Source: Candidatus Neomarinimicrobiota bacterium
GTDB taxonomy: Bacteria; Fidelibacterota; UBA2242; B5-G15
Reading direction: 5' to 3'
Length of the DNA stretch: 39,126 nucleotides
Assembly (NCBI GenBank): GCA_017656425.1
Contig: JACDNV010000018.1
Span: forward strand, 1-39,126
Part shown: one piece after another, positions 9,374-19,071 of the stretch
Layout of the letters: each line of letters starts with the position of its first letter
Numbering within the stretch: the stretch's first letter is position 1
The notes under the pieces: model-generated
The model's database searches: none
The model's input: only the letters and a program-made list of their open reading frames with translations
What the model was told of the DNA's origin: nothing
Program-made: the position numbers and the translations under genes

Positions 9374-10744
9374 ATGTGTGGGATAGCAGCTGTTTATGGT
9401 AATCAAGATGCGTCAAATCTTGTATACCTCTGTCTATACGCATTGCAACATAGAGGGCAGGAAGCGGCAGGAATAGTATCATGTAATGGTGAAAGACTCC
9501 ATATAATTAAAGATTTTGGGCTTGTTTCTGAAGTATTTGATACTCAAGAAAAATTTGGAATTCTTAAAGGTAATATTGCTGTAGGACATGTAAGATATTC
9601 CACCCATGGGGAAGCCACTTTATTGAATGTACAGCCATTAGTTTTTAATTATAAAGGGCACAATATTGCAATAGCTCATAATGGTAATCTTGTAAATCTT
9701 AAAAAGTTAAAAAAAGAACTTGAAGATAATGGAGCTATATTTCAAACAACAAGTGATACTGAATTTATAATACATTTAATGGCTCAGTCAAAGGGTGACA
9801 CGATTGAAGAAAGACTGATAAATGCATTGAGAAGAGTTGAAGGAGCCTACTCTTTACTTATAATTGTTGATGATAGATTATTTGCCATTAGAGACAAGTA
9901 TGGGTTTAGACCATTATGTATGGGAAAATTAGGCAATTCGGTAGTTTTTGCTTCAGAAACCTGTGCTTTTGATCTTATCGGTGCAAATTATGAGAGAGAT
10001 GTCTATCCTGGGGAAATGATTATCGTTGATTCAACAAAAGTAAGGTCAATTCAGTTTGAGAAACCAATACCCCATTACTGTATTTTTGAATATGTATACT
10101 TTTCACGTCCTGATAGTAAGATATTCGGTGAGAACGTAGATAAAGCAAGAAGAAAACTTGGTAAAATATCCGCATTGGAAAGTCCGGTTAAAAATGCTGA
10201 TATAGTATTTTCAATACCTGACTCGAGTAATACCATAGCACTTGGGTATGCTCAAAAGTCTGGTATCAGGTTTGATATAGGATTAATAAGGAATCATTAT
10301 ATAGGTCGAACATTTATCCACCCACATCAGACAATTAGAGATTTTTCTGTTAAAGTAAAATTCAATACCATCGCTGGTATAATAAAGGATAAAGTTTGTG
10401 TTGTAGTAGATGATTCTATTGTTCGTGGTACAACATTGAAGAAATTGGTTTCCCTTATAAAAAAAGAGAATCCAAAAGAAGTACATATTCGTATAGGTTC
10501 ACCTCCAATAAGATTTCCTTGTTATTACGGTATGGATTTTCCATCTCAAGAGGAGTTAATAGCATTTAAAAAAACGGTTAATGAGATTAAAGAATATCTT
10601 GAAGTTGATTCACTTGAATATTTGAGTGTGAAAGGTTTACTTGATGCGATGTCATTTCCTCCTGAGGATTTTTGTACTGCATGTTTTACAGGTGATTATA
10701 TTATTCCAATAACTGAATATAAGAAAAGTAAGGAAGATATATGA
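9374..10744 (+). CDS. purF: Amidophosphoribosyltransferase
   Basis: PurF makes phosphoribosylamine from PRPP and glutamine, the first step of purine synthesis. The N-terminal nucleophile is Cys2 (MCGIAAVYG), so only Met removal is needed. This differs from Bacillus PurF, which has an 11-residue propeptide. Glutaminase blocks are LQHRGQEAAGI and GHVRYSTHG; the PRPP loop is VCVVVDDSIVRGTT. Cysteines at 236, 383, 434 and 437 match the [4Fe-4S] ligands of the Bacillus-type enzyme (236, 382, 437, 440), so an iron-sulfur form is expected. The other pur genes are not in the window. The end overlaps the UbiA gene (ATGA). Confidence 0.96.
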   Translation: MCGIAAVYGNQDASNLVYLCLYALQHRGQEAAGIVSCNGERLHIIKDFGLVSEVFDTQEKFGILKGNIAVGHVRYSTHGEATLLNVQPLVFNYKGHNIAIAHNGNLVNLKKLKKELEDNGAIFQTTSDTEFIIHLMAQSKGDTIEERLINALRRVEGAYSLLIIVDDRLFAIRDKYGFRPLCMGKLGNSVVFASETCAFDLIGANYERDVYPGEMIIVDSTKVRSIQFEKPIPHYCIFEYVYFSRPDSKIFGENVDKARRKLGKISALESPVKNADIVFSIPDSSNTIALGYAQKSGIRFDIGLIRNHYIGRTFIHPHQTIRDFSVKVKFNTIAGIIKDKVCVVVDDSIVRGTTLKKLVSLIKKENPKEVHIRIGSPPIRFPCYYGMDFPSQEELIAFKKTVNEIKEYLEVDSLEYLSVKGLLDAMSFPPEDFCTACFTGDYIIPITEYKKSKEDI

Positions 10745-11700
10745 AGCTTAAAGTACCAGAAAGATTAGTAAAGCCTTTAGATTATTTGTTTATTTTTAGG
10801 CCGACACTATTTTTCCCTGTATGGATAATTACTCTTGCTGGATATTCTGCATTTTTTACTTCTAAAAATGAAACATTGTGGTGGGTTACAAATTTTAACT
10901 TGAAAATAGTTCTAAACTTGCTTTTTGTTACAGTGCTTTCAGGCGCAGTGTTTATCTTTAATCAGTTAAAAGATATTAATACTGATAAGATTAATAAAAA
11001 ATTGTTTTTAGTGTCAGAGCAATACGTAAATCCGGAAACTGCAAGTAAAATTGCGATTATCTCCTTAATAATTTCATATATTTATTTTATTATTACTTTC
11101 CAATTCATCGCTCTGGTCATATTGATTTTGTTTGGTGCTTTATGGGGATATTTTTATAATTTTGAACCTTTCAGACTAAAAGATAGACCAATTCTTGGAT
11201 TTTTTGCTAATATTGGTGGAAGCCTCTTACTTTTTGTTGCTGGCTGGAGCACGGCAGGAGCATTAAATTTCGACACTTTATTATTTTCGGTACCTTATGT
11301 TTTTGCATTAAGTTCTGTAACTCTATTGACAATGCTTCCTGATTATAATGGTGATGCAATATCAGGTAAAAATACATTTCCAGTAAAATATGGTAAAAGT
11401 ATAACAATTTATTTGTCAGTTATTTTTGTATTCCTTGCGCTTATTTTTGGAATTTATGTAGATGATCCTGTTATAAGTCTACCATCTTTACTTTCCATAC
11501 CTCTTTTTGTAATATTATTGTTTAAAAATAATCTACCATCGATATTTCGGTGTATAAGATATCCGATTCTATTTTTGGGGCTTACTTTATGTGTGCAGTT
11601 TCCATATTTCTTTATATTATTAGCATTAAATTACTATCTGTCAAGGATTTATTATACATCAAGATTTAATCTTGATTATCCTACATTTAAAGTTGATTAG
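10741..11700 (+). CDS. UbiA-superfamily prenyltransferase
   Basis: An integral membrane aromatic/lipid prenyltransferase with about nine hydrophobic segments over 319 residues. The first Asp-rich motif is N74-x3-D78-x3-D82 (FNQLKDINTDKINKK) and the second is D201-x3-D205 (LPDYNGDAISGKNTFPVKYG), the Mg-diphosphate sites of the family. Its acceptor could be a quinone head group, a chlorophyll-like ring or (S)-geranylgeranylglyceryl phosphate. The neighbouring ferredoxin and geranylgeranyl-reductase-like protein favour an isoprenoid lipid or a side-chain-hydrogenated quinone. The start overlaps purF. Confidence 0.85.
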   Translation: MKLKVPERLVKPLDYLFIFRPTLFFPVWIITLAGYSAFFTSKNETLWWVTNFNLKIVLNLLFVTVLSGAVFIFNQLKDINTDKINKKLFLVSEQYVNPETASKIAIISLIISYIYFIITFQFIALVILILFGALWGYFYNFEPFRLKDRPILGFFANIGGSLLLFVAGWSTAGALNFDTLLFSVPYVFALSSVTLLTMLPDYNGDAISGKNTFPVKYGKSITIYLSVIFVFLALIFGIYVDDPVISLPSLLSIPLFVILLFKNNLPSIFRCIRYPILFLGLTLCVQFPYFFILLALNYYLSRIYYTSRFNLDYPTFKVD

Positions 11701-11724
11701 ATATCAATTAGTTAGAGGTTAATT

Positions 11725-11916
11725 ATGATTGTTGTAAATGAATCATTGTGTGATCTTTGCGGAACCTGTATAGGAGTATGTCCACAAAACTGCATGGAAC
11801 TTTTTGAGACAAGGATTATCATTGATAATGAAAAGTGTATCGAATGCCTTAATTGTGTTGATATATGTCCATTCCGAGCAATTAATCAACAAAAAGAAGA
11901 GGACGTTAGGGTATGA
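11725..11916 (+). CDS. 2[4Fe-4S] ferredoxin
   Basis: A 63-residue bacterial-type ferredoxin with two complete CxxCxxCxxxCP clusters: CDLCGTCIGVCP near residues 9-20 and CIECLNCVDICP near 37-48. It is small, soluble and cytosolic. A GAGG ribosome binding site precedes the ATG. Its last codons overlap the start of the flavoprotein gene (ATGA), strongly suggesting that it is the dedicated electron donor for that reductase. Confidence 0.94.
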   Translation: MIVVNESLCDLCGTCIGVCPQNCMELFETRIIIDNEKCIECLNCVDICPFRAINQQKEEDVRV

Positions 11917-13100
11917 TCAATAAAGATGTATATGATGTTATTGTTATTGGTGCTGGACCAGCAGGTTCAATGGCGGCTTATTATTCAAAGAAAAATGGTG
12001 CAAATAGTGTTCTTCTTCTCGAAAGGGACCGTGAAATAGGCGTACCTGTGCGATGTGGCGAAGCTGTAAGTGAAATGTCCTTGAAGAAGTTTGTTCCTGA
12101 CATTGACTTTAGGTGGGTTGCAACAATTATTAGTGAGGTGAGATTTGTTTCCCCAAATGGCTATATAGTTGACGCATATATACCAGGTAGAGGATTTATC
12201 CTTAATAGAAGGATTTTTGACCACTACTTGGCTAATGAAGCATCAAATATTGGGGTTGAGGTTTTGACGAGGGCTAATGTCAGAGAGGTTTCGGATTTTG
12301 AGAATGGTTATAGGAATGTATATATAGATGTTTTAGGTGAAAAGTATACAATAAAAGGTAGAATTGTAATTGCTGCAGATGGTGTAGAATCTCGAATAGC
12401 AAGAATGGTTGGTATCAATACATATGTACAAATTAAAGATATGGAATCCTGTGTACAAATGCATTTAGGCAATATTAATGTTAAATCAAATAGGATAGAG
12501 TTTTATCTATCAAAAGAGCTTGCACCAGGTGGCTATCTATGGGTTTTCCCGAAAGGAAAAAGGGATGCGAATGTTGGTCTTGGAATCAGTGGTGATTTTT
12601 CAAATAGCAAACATGCGATAGATTATTTAACCGAATTTGTTAAGAATAGATTTCCGGGTGCATCGATACTAACCATAGTAGCTGGTGGGGTACCATGTAC
12701 TAAACCTCTTGAAAAATTGGTAGGCGACGGATTTATAGTCATTGGAGATGCTGCTAGACAAGTAAATCCTATGACAGGAGGGGGTATATCTCTAGCCTTA
12801 GCATCGGGTAAAATGGCGGGCGAATTAGCTGGTGAGGCAATAAAGGAAAATGATTGTAGTTCAGATTATCTAATGCGTTATCAAAAGAATTGGTTAAAGA
12901 AATATGGAGGTGAACAAAAAAGATATTATAGATTAAAAGAATTTATCAGAACCCTTGAGGATCAAGAACTTGATGATATTGCAAAGAATCTATTCGATAC
13001 GCCACCAGAAAAAGTTACGTTAACAAAAATATTTACCCTTGCAGTTAGACGCAAACCTTCTCTTTTAGTGGATGTAGCGAAAGTGTTTGCTGGATTATAA
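11913..13100 (+). CDS. Geranylgeranyl reductase-family FAD-dependent oxidoreductase
   Basis: The N-terminal FAD dinucleotide fold is YDVIVIGAGPAGSMAAYYSK (residues 7-26), followed by the family block ERDREIGVPVRCGEAVS. The second FAD site is GDGFIVIGDAARQVNPMTGGG. The FixC/ChlP/GGR family saturates isoprenoid double bonds in archaeal lipids, chlorophyll or menaquinone. The family assignment is firm and the substrate is inference. Linkage to a UbiA enzyme and a ferredoxin suggests hydrogenation of a prenyl chain installed by the UbiA protein. At 395 residues it is the normal family length. Confidence 0.88.
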   Translation: MINKDVYDVIVIGAGPAGSMAAYYSKKNGANSVLLLERDREIGVPVRCGEAVSEMSLKKFVPDIDFRWVATIISEVRFVSPNGYIVDAYIPGRGFILNRRIFDHYLANEASNIGVEVLTRANVREVSDFENGYRNVYIDVLGEKYTIKGRIVIAADGVESRIARMVGINTYVQIKDMESCVQMHLGNINVKSNRIEFYLSKELAPGGYLWVFPKGKRDANVGLGISGDFSNSKHAIDYLTEFVKNRFPGASILTIVAGGVPCTKPLEKLVGDGFIVIGDAARQVNPMTGGGISLALASGKMAGELAGEAIKENDCSSDYLMRYQKNWLKKYGGEQKRYYRLKEFIRTLEDQELDDIAKNLFDTPPEKVTLTKIFTLAVRRKPSLLVDVAKVFAGL

Positions 13101-13103
13101 AAA

Positions 13104-15980
13104 ATGGATATAAAATGGGAAGATCTTGGTCTCGAATCCTTTGTTATAATGGATTTTGAGACTACAGGTTTAAATCCCTGTACCGACTCTATAATAGAAT
13201 TTGCCCTTGCAAGGTACGAGAAGGGAGTTCTAAGAGAAAAGTTTTCTTCCCTTTGTAAACCTGATTCTGAAATACCAGAAGAAATAACAAAAATTACCGG
13301 TATTACAAATGATATGGTGAAAAATAAGCCTAACTTTAGAAAATTTGTTAAAGACATTATCGATTTTATTGGATATCAACCAATTATTGGTCATAATATA
13401 TCTTTTGACTTGAGATTTTTTAAAGCACAATTGGATAGGATGAACATAAAAATTGATTTTAGCGACTTTTTAATTATCGATACGTTATTACTTTCAAGGA
13501 CATTTTTATTTTATTTACCAGGATTTAGCCTTTCATCAATTTGTTCAAGTTTAGACATTAAAGGATTTGAGTTTCACGGAGCTGTCGATGATGTAACTGC
13601 AACGGGTGAAATTTTTAGTAGAATAATACCAAGCGTTTTGAGTTTTGAAGAAGATGTGTTGAAAGTTTTATACTATATACTAGAAGATACTAGCGATCCA
13701 CATAAATACTTTTTTAAAAAAATTATTGATTATAGAATCCGAAATAGCTTTATGATTAATCAAAATCATAGCGAATGTGATTGGATAGCGCCTGAAAATA
13801 TTATAGAGAATGATGATAATAACTGTCAACTGTCATCATTGCAGAACGTATATAGTTATTTCAAAAAAGATAGTCAAATAAAGGCACTAATTGAGGGTTT
13901 TGAAGAGAGGGATGAACAAATTTCAATGGTAAATGACATTGTAGATGCACTTGAAAATGAAAAGTTTGCAATAATAGAAGCAGGTACTGGTGTTGGTAAA
14001 AGTTTAGCCTATTTATTGCCAACTCTAATCTGGTCAGGTTTGAATAAAAATGAAAAGGTGGTGATAGCATGTAATACAAAGGCACTACAGGGGCAGCTAT
14101 TTTATAAAGACATGCCAATTCTATTAAAAGACATTAAACTGCCCGGTCGTGCAGTGCTTTTAAAAGGAAGAGGTAATTATATTTGTTTAACGAGGTGGAA
14201 TAGAGTTTTAGACAATTTACAGAGGTATCTAGGAAGCTACAATAGAACCGGAATTTTGCCTATAGTAACTTGGCTTTCAAAAACTAAAACAGGTGATATA
14301 TCAGAAAATTCAGGTTTCTTAAACTCAGATGGATATTCAAATGTCTGGAAGGAGATATGTTCCATGCCCGGCTACTGCACAACCTCTGTTTGCAGTAAAT
14401 ATAATGGCTGTTTTCTGGGGAAGATAAGGCGAAAATTAAATGATTCAAACCTGATAATTGTAAATCATTCACTACTTTTATCTGATACTGGAATGGGTAA
14501 AAAAATTATCCCAGATTATTCTGTGCTTGTTATAGATGAAGCGCATAACCTTGTAAAGAATACCTACGATAGTCTAACCGTTGAGATTTCTCTAAACGAA
14601 ATAAGGAGTTTATTGGATAGAATTTATAATGCCAGAAAAGAAAAACATGGGATACTAGATGAGATAGAAATACTATCAAAAAGAGTAATCTTATCCGATG
14701 AGTACGTTCGCATAGAAAAATATTTTGATAATGCTAAAGATATGATAGATAAATTAAAACCTTTATTTTTTCAACTATTTGCTGAAATGATTGCTGTTGT
14801 TAGAAGGAAGATAGATGATTTTGAAAAATTCCTTTCTTATGGTGATAAAAAAAGATATAAAAGTTTTGTAGATGTCTTTGGCAATCATATAAAAGAAAAA
14901 ATTGATTCCTTAATCTTAGCATCGAGAAATTTATATGAAACCCTTAATAAAATTTATGAGACATTGAATAGTACACTGTTTAAGTTTGGTATTCATGATA
15001 ACGAAATAGTGGTGGAATATAGAAATACCATAGATAACCTTTGTTCATTAGTTGAGGCTATGGAAATAGTAGCGAATGATGAGGCGAGTGAAGATTTTAT
15101 AAAATGGTACTACATAAAAGGAGATGGGAATGAGTATAATCTGAGCCTTAATTATTCAAAATTTGATGTATCAGATTATTTGTATTCAAATCTATTCAAT
15201 GATTTGAAAACGGCAATATTAACATCTGCTACAATCAGAGTTAATAATGAGTTTGAATATTTTCTGGATAGAACTGGTTTGAATAAAATTGATAAAGACA
15301 GGATAATTACAAGTACTATAAGTTCACCCTTTGATTATGAAAATCAACTGGTATTTTTTAGTTATCATAGCGATAAAAACGAACTTAATTCATTAAATGA
15401 GTTATCAAATCTGATAATCGAATTGAGTATTACGTATAGAAAAGGTACACTCGTTCTTTTCACGTCAATAGAAGCGATGAAAAGAGTTTATGATAAAATA
15501 AATTCAATATTATCATCAAATGGAATTGAGGTCCTGGTACAAACAAAACGTATATCAAAGGAGGTTTTACTAGATAGGTTCAGGAGAAATAAAGGATCTG
15601 TGCTACTTGGGACTGATATTTTCTGGGAAGGAATTGATATTGTTGGTGATTCATTACAGATATTGATTATTCAAAAATTACCATTTGATGTACCATCTGA
15701 TCCTTTAGTGGAAGCTTACTGTGAGAAGCTGGAAAAAGATGGCAAAGACTATTTTATTGATTATTATATTCCTGAAGCAATTATTAAATTTAGGCAGGGG
15801 TTTGGAAGACTAATAAGGTCAAAAAGTGATATAGGAATTGTTATTAATTTTGACAATAGAATTGATACGAAATATTACGGTAGATTTTTTAAAGATGCAT
15901 TACCTGTTAAGGTAGTGAAGGTTCGCGGAATCGGAGCAACCTTAGAATTGTCGGGCAGATTTTTTAGCTCTCGGGAATAG
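13104..15980 (+). CDS. dinG: DnaQ-like exonuclease/DinG-type helicase fusion
   Basis: Residues 1-170 are a DEDDh 3'-5' exonuclease: MDFETTGLNP (D17, E19), GHNISFDLRFF, HGAVDDVTATGEIF. Residues about 250-958 are an XPD/DinG superfamily 2 helicase with Walker A EAGTGVGKS (292-300), DEAH box 478-481 and final motif QGFGRLIRSKSDIG. Cysteines 361, 425, 430 and 436 have the C-x63-C-x4-C-x5-C spacing of a helicase [4Fe-4S] cluster, close to E. coli DinG. The Bacillus/Staphylococcus exonuclease-DinG fusions lack a cluster, so this looks like the fusion with an intact iron-sulfur domain. A role in DNA repair or replication-block removal is inferred from the family. Confidence 0.9.
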   Translation: MDIKWEDLGLESFVIMDFETTGLNPCTDSIIEFALARYEKGVLREKFSSLCKPDSEIPEEITKITGITNDMVKNKPNFRKFVKDIIDFIGYQPIIGHNISFDLRFFKAQLDRMNIKIDFSDFLIIDTLLLSRTFLFYLPGFSLSSICSSLDIKGFEFHGAVDDVTATGEIFSRIIPSVLSFEEDVLKVLYYILEDTSDPHKYFFKKIIDYRIRNSFMINQNHSECDWIAPENIIENDDNNCQLSSLQNVYSYFKKDSQIKALIEGFEERDEQISMVNDIVDALENEKFAIIEAGTGVGKSLAYLLPTLIWSGLNKNEKVVIACNTKALQGQLFYKDMPILLKDIKLPGRAVLLKGRGNYICLTRWNRVLDNLQRYLGSYNRTGILPIVTWLSKTKTGDISENSGFLNSDGYSNVWKEICSMPGYCTTSVCSKYNGCFLGKIRRKLNDSNLIIVNHSLLLSDTGMGKKIIPDYSVLVIDEAHNLVKNTYDSLTVEISLNEIRSLLDRIYNARKEKHGILDEIEILSKRVILSDEYVRIEKYFDNAKDMIDKLKPLFFQLFAEMIAVVRRKIDDFEKFLSYGDKKRYKSFVDVFGNHIKEKIDSLILASRNLYETLNKIYETLNSTLFKFGIHDNEIVVEYRNTIDNLCSLVEAMEIVANDEASEDFIKWYYIKGDGNEYNLSLNYSKFDVSDYLYSNLFNDLKTAILTSATIRVNNEFEYFLDRTGLNKIDKDRIITSTISSPFDYENQLVFFSYHSDKNELNSLNELSNLIIELSITYRKGTLVLFTSIEAMKRVYDKINSILSSNGIEVLVQTKRISKEVLLDRFRRNKGSVLLGTDIFWEGIDIVGDSLQILIIQKLPFDVPSDPLVEAYCEKLEKDGKDYFIDYYIPEAIIKFRQGFGRLIRSKSDIGIVINFDNRIDTKYYGRFFKDALPVKVVKVRGIGATLELSGRFFSSRE

Positions 15981-15983
15981 TAG

Positions 15984-18125
15984 ATGATAAGAAAAATATT
16001 TTTTGTTGCCTTATCTGGCATTTTAGCCATAAATATACTGGCTCAAGAGAAAAAATTCCTGACTGTAAGGGATATATATGAAGATCCGGCTTTAAACAAT
16101 AAGGAATTTTATAGTTTCAAATTCGCATGGAAGGGAGATACTGAACATCTTACTTATTTCAAAACTGTGAATGATTCAGCAAAGCAGCTCGTCGGATATG
16201 ATCCCGTAAGAAAAAATGAATATGTAATTCTGGACGGTAATGATTTAGTTGGTATGTTGACAATAGATGATATAAAAAATATACAATGGTCGCCCGATGG
16301 TGAAAATTTAGTTACAATAAAAGACAATGATATTTATATAGTTGATGTTAAAAACAAAAGATATAGAAGGCTTACAAAAGATGGTCGGAAGAAATCAGAT
16401 GTAAGGTTTTCAAATAACGGTGAATACATAAGCTTTATCAAAAATCATAATTTATGGTTAATTGATTTAAAAACAGAAGAGCTTGAGCAAATAACCACCG
16501 AAGGTAATGATAGTATTTATTTTGGAGAACTTGATTGGGTATATCCAGAGGAACTCCAGATAAGTTCAGGATATTGCTGGTCTCCTGATGATAAATATAT
16601 AGCATTTCTGAAACTGGATGAATCGAAGGTAGGAAAATACCCCATTATCTATCAGGATAGTATTTATCCTAAAATATACTGGGAATACTATCCAAAAGCT
16701 GGAACTGATAATCCAGGAGTAGAAGTTGGATTAATTAATATTAGTAACAAAAGGATTAACTGGATAACATTGCCATGGATTGATGTAGAATATATCGCAC
16801 GTATAGACTGGGGTAGTAGTAATGAACTTTATATTCAGACATTAAACCGTAATCAAAATATTTTAAGACTTTATCGTTACGACATAAGAGATGGAAGAGT
16901 AAAGCTTGTTATTGAGGAAAAAGATCCATTCTGGGTAAACATAAAAGATTTATATTATTATTTTAAAGACTCAGATAGAATTTTATGGTATTCCGAAAGA
17001 AGCGGGTATACTCACTTCTACTTGTACGATAGTAATGGAAAATTGTTAAAAACCCTGACTTCTGGTGAATGGAATGTAACAAAACTTTATGGCGTTGATG
17101 AAGAGGAAGACTGGATTTATTTCGCCAGTACAAAGGATTCATATCTTGAGAGACATATTTATAGAGTCAATATCAAAAGCGGGAAGATATATAGACTTGA
17201 CGACAAACCAGGTACAAATGATGGTATATTTTCAAATAAATTGAATTTCTTTTTGTGTATAAATTCTAGACTTGATGAACCCTTAAATGCAATATTATGC
17301 GATAGCAATGGTAATAAAATTACTGATATATACAAGAACAAAAATTGGGACGAGGATAAATATTTAATGCCCGATTATCTTTTTGTAAAGATAAAATCCC
17401 ATAATGGCGATTCACTCACAGGTGTTATGTTTTATCCCTATAATTTTAATCCTGAGAAAAAATATCCTGTCCTTGTTTATGTCTATGGTGGACCACACGT
17501 ACAGGTTGTTCAAAACAGTTTCATTAATCCATGGCATCTATTATTAACGCAAAGAGGCTATATAGTTTTTTCATTGGATAACCGAGGTTCTGCAGCAAGG
17601 GGAAGAGATTGGGAGCGAAAAATATATCTAAGATTTGGGAAATACGAACTCGATGATCAACTTGCTGGTGTTGATTATCTAAGAAGTCTTCCATATATTG
17701 ACACAAATAGAATCGGCATCTGGGGATGGAGCTTCGGAGGGTATATGACTTTGATGGCACTGACTAAGGAACCTGATGTATTTAAAATTGGCATTGCAAT
17801 AGCGCCAGTAACTGATTGGAGATATTATGATACTATTTACACTGAAAGATATATGGGTTTACCTCAATACAATAAGGATGGGTATTATAATAGCTCCCCA
17901 ATAAATTTTGTGAAAAATATAAAATCTAAATTATTTTTAGCACACGGGTTGACAGATGATAATGTTCATTTTCAGAATACAGAGCAATTTGTTAAAAAAC
18001 TTATCGAAAATAATATACACTTCAAGTTCTTAGTGTATCCTGAGAAAAAACATGGTATACGTGGAGACAAAGCAAGAATTCATCTATTTGAAGAGATGAC
18101 AAATTTTATAGAGGAAAATTTATAG
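15984..18125 (+). CDS. Dipeptidyl peptidase IV-like S9 serine peptidase
   Basis: An N-terminal signal peptide (MIRKIFFVALSGILAINILAQ) exports the protein. Residues about 30-450 form the DPPIV beta-propeller, with repeated WSPDG/WSPDD blades and the YPEELQISSG loop carrying the E-E pair that binds the substrate amino terminus (DWVYPEELQ). The C-terminal alpha/beta hydrolase domain has Ser583 in GWSFGGYM, the Asp motif HGLTDDNVHFQ and the His in EKKHGIRG. It probably removes Xaa-Pro-type dipeptides in the periplasm. At 713 residues the length is normal. It begins 3 nt after dinG. Confidence 0.92.
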   Translation: MIRKIFFVALSGILAINILAQEKKFLTVRDIYEDPALNNKEFYSFKFAWKGDTEHLTYFKTVNDSAKQLVGYDPVRKNEYVILDGNDLVGMLTIDDIKNIQWSPDGENLVTIKDNDIYIVDVKNKRYRRLTKDGRKKSDVRFSNNGEYISFIKNHNLWLIDLKTEELEQITTEGNDSIYFGELDWVYPEELQISSGYCWSPDDKYIAFLKLDESKVGKYPIIYQDSIYPKIYWEYYPKAGTDNPGVEVGLINISNKRINWITLPWIDVEYIARIDWGSSNELYIQTLNRNQNILRLYRYDIRDGRVKLVIEEKDPFWVNIKDLYYYFKDSDRILWYSERSGYTHFYLYDSNGKLLKTLTSGEWNVTKLYGVDEEEDWIYFASTKDSYLERHIYRVNIKSGKIYRLDDKPGTNDGIFSNKLNFFLCINSRLDEPLNAILCDSNGNKITDIYKNKNWDEDKYLMPDYLFVKIKSHNGDSLTGVMFYPYNFNPEKKYPVLVYVYGGPHVQVVQNSFINPWHLLLTQRGYIVFSLDNRGSAARGRDWERKIYLRFGKYELDDQLAGVDYLRSLPYIDTNRIGIWGWSFGGYMTLMALTKEPDVFKIGIAIAPVTDWRYYDTIYTERYMGLPQYNKDGYYNSSPINFVKNIKSKLFLAHGLTDDNVHFQNTEQFVKKLIENNIHFKFLVYPEKKHGIRGDKARIHLFEEMTNFIEENL

Positions 18126-18214
18126 TGAATTCTTTTAAAAATTACTCATTAAATATTTAATCTCTTGAAGGATTTCAATAAAAATATTTTTAATATTAAA
18201 AAATAAAATCATAG

Positions 18215-18391
18215 ATTGATTTTAAAAATTTTATTGCCCGACTTGAGAAGATGGAATTTTCTATAATGACAAGTTCCCTGAATAATTGGAAAAATTATAA
18301 TAAAATTGATAAAGTGGTAAATTTTATTCAGAAGCCATATTCTATGCAGGGACTCTTATCGAAAGTAAGAGAAGTTATAACAGATAAATAG
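18215..18391 (+). pseudogene. Remnant of a response-regulator receiver domain (C-terminus)
   Basis: The 18126-18465 gap has no full gene, but the frame ending in TAG at 18389-18391 reads like the last third of a CheY-like receiver. It has SIMTSSLNN (strand beta-4 with the conserved Ser/Thr), then KVVNFIQKPYSMQGLLSKVREVI. This contains the conserved lysine-proline of strand beta-5 and the amphipathic helix that follows. There is no start codon context or ribosome binding site, and a stop lies in frame at 18212. It is probably the tail of a lost receiver or hybrid histidine kinase. I see no other feature in this gap. Confidence 0.5.
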
Positions 18392-18465
18392 TTAAAAGAG
18401 CTTGGATTATAGATTCTTACAATTTTGAAATTGCAAAATATTTTTATTAGTTTTATAATTGAAAG

Positions 18466-19071
18466 GTGATGGTAGTATTATTAACAATATTATGCTTTAT
18501 AAGTGGTGCGGTCCCTTACTCATATATTGTAGGAAAACTGTTTATTAAAAAAGATATTAGAAATTATGGGGATGGCAATCCTGGATCTGCAAATGTTATA
18601 AGGGCTGGTGGATGGTTGATTGGATTGTTAGCAGCGATACTGGATTTTGGTAAGGGATTCATTCCAGTGATAATAATAAAACAGAATATGTCAGATAGTT
18701 CATTGGCGTTAATACCAATACTAATCGCTCCTATTTTAGGTCATGCTTTTACTCCATTTTTGCGTTTCAAAGGGGGTAAAGCAGTAGCTGTTACCTATGG
18801 TGTCTGGATGGCATATACAAATTTTGATGCCCTTCCATTTATTGGAATAAGTATGTTGATTTTTACATCGATACAAAAGCAGGATGCCTGGTCAGTCGTT
18901 GCTGGATTTTTAATCTTTGGGGCATATCCAATTTTTATTATAGGAAATACTGTCGCAATAAGTTTATTTCTAACTAACTTATCTATATTAATATACAAAC
19001 ATTATAAGGACCTTAAAGGTGGAATATTACCAAGGGACTGGGTGACTAAACTCATCGGGGTGGGGAAGTGA
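18466..19071 (+). CDS. plsY: Glycerol-3-phosphate acyltransferase PlsY
   Basis: PlsY acylates glycerol-3-phosphate from acyl-phosphate at the membrane, the first step of phospholipid synthesis. The three family motifs are present: SYIVGKLFIKKDIRNYGDGN, GNPGSANVIRAGG and RFKGGKAVAVTYG. There are about five membrane segments in 201 residues. GTG at 18466 and ATG at 18469 are adjacent candidate starts; both sit unusually close to the GAAAGG at 18461-18466. The stop overlaps the next start (GTGA). Its presence shows that conventional ester lipid synthesis operates whatever the UbiA/GGR cluster makes. Confidence 0.93.
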   Translation: MMVVLLTILCFISGAVPYSYIVGKLFIKKDIRNYGDGNPGSANVIRAGGWLIGLLAAILDFGKGFIPVIIIKQNMSDSSLALIPILIAPILGHAFTPFLRFKGGKAVAVTYGVWMAYTNFDALPFIGISMLIFTSIQKQDAWSVVAGFLIFGAYPIFIIGNTVAISLFLTNLSILIYKHYKDLKGGILPRDWVTKLIGVGK

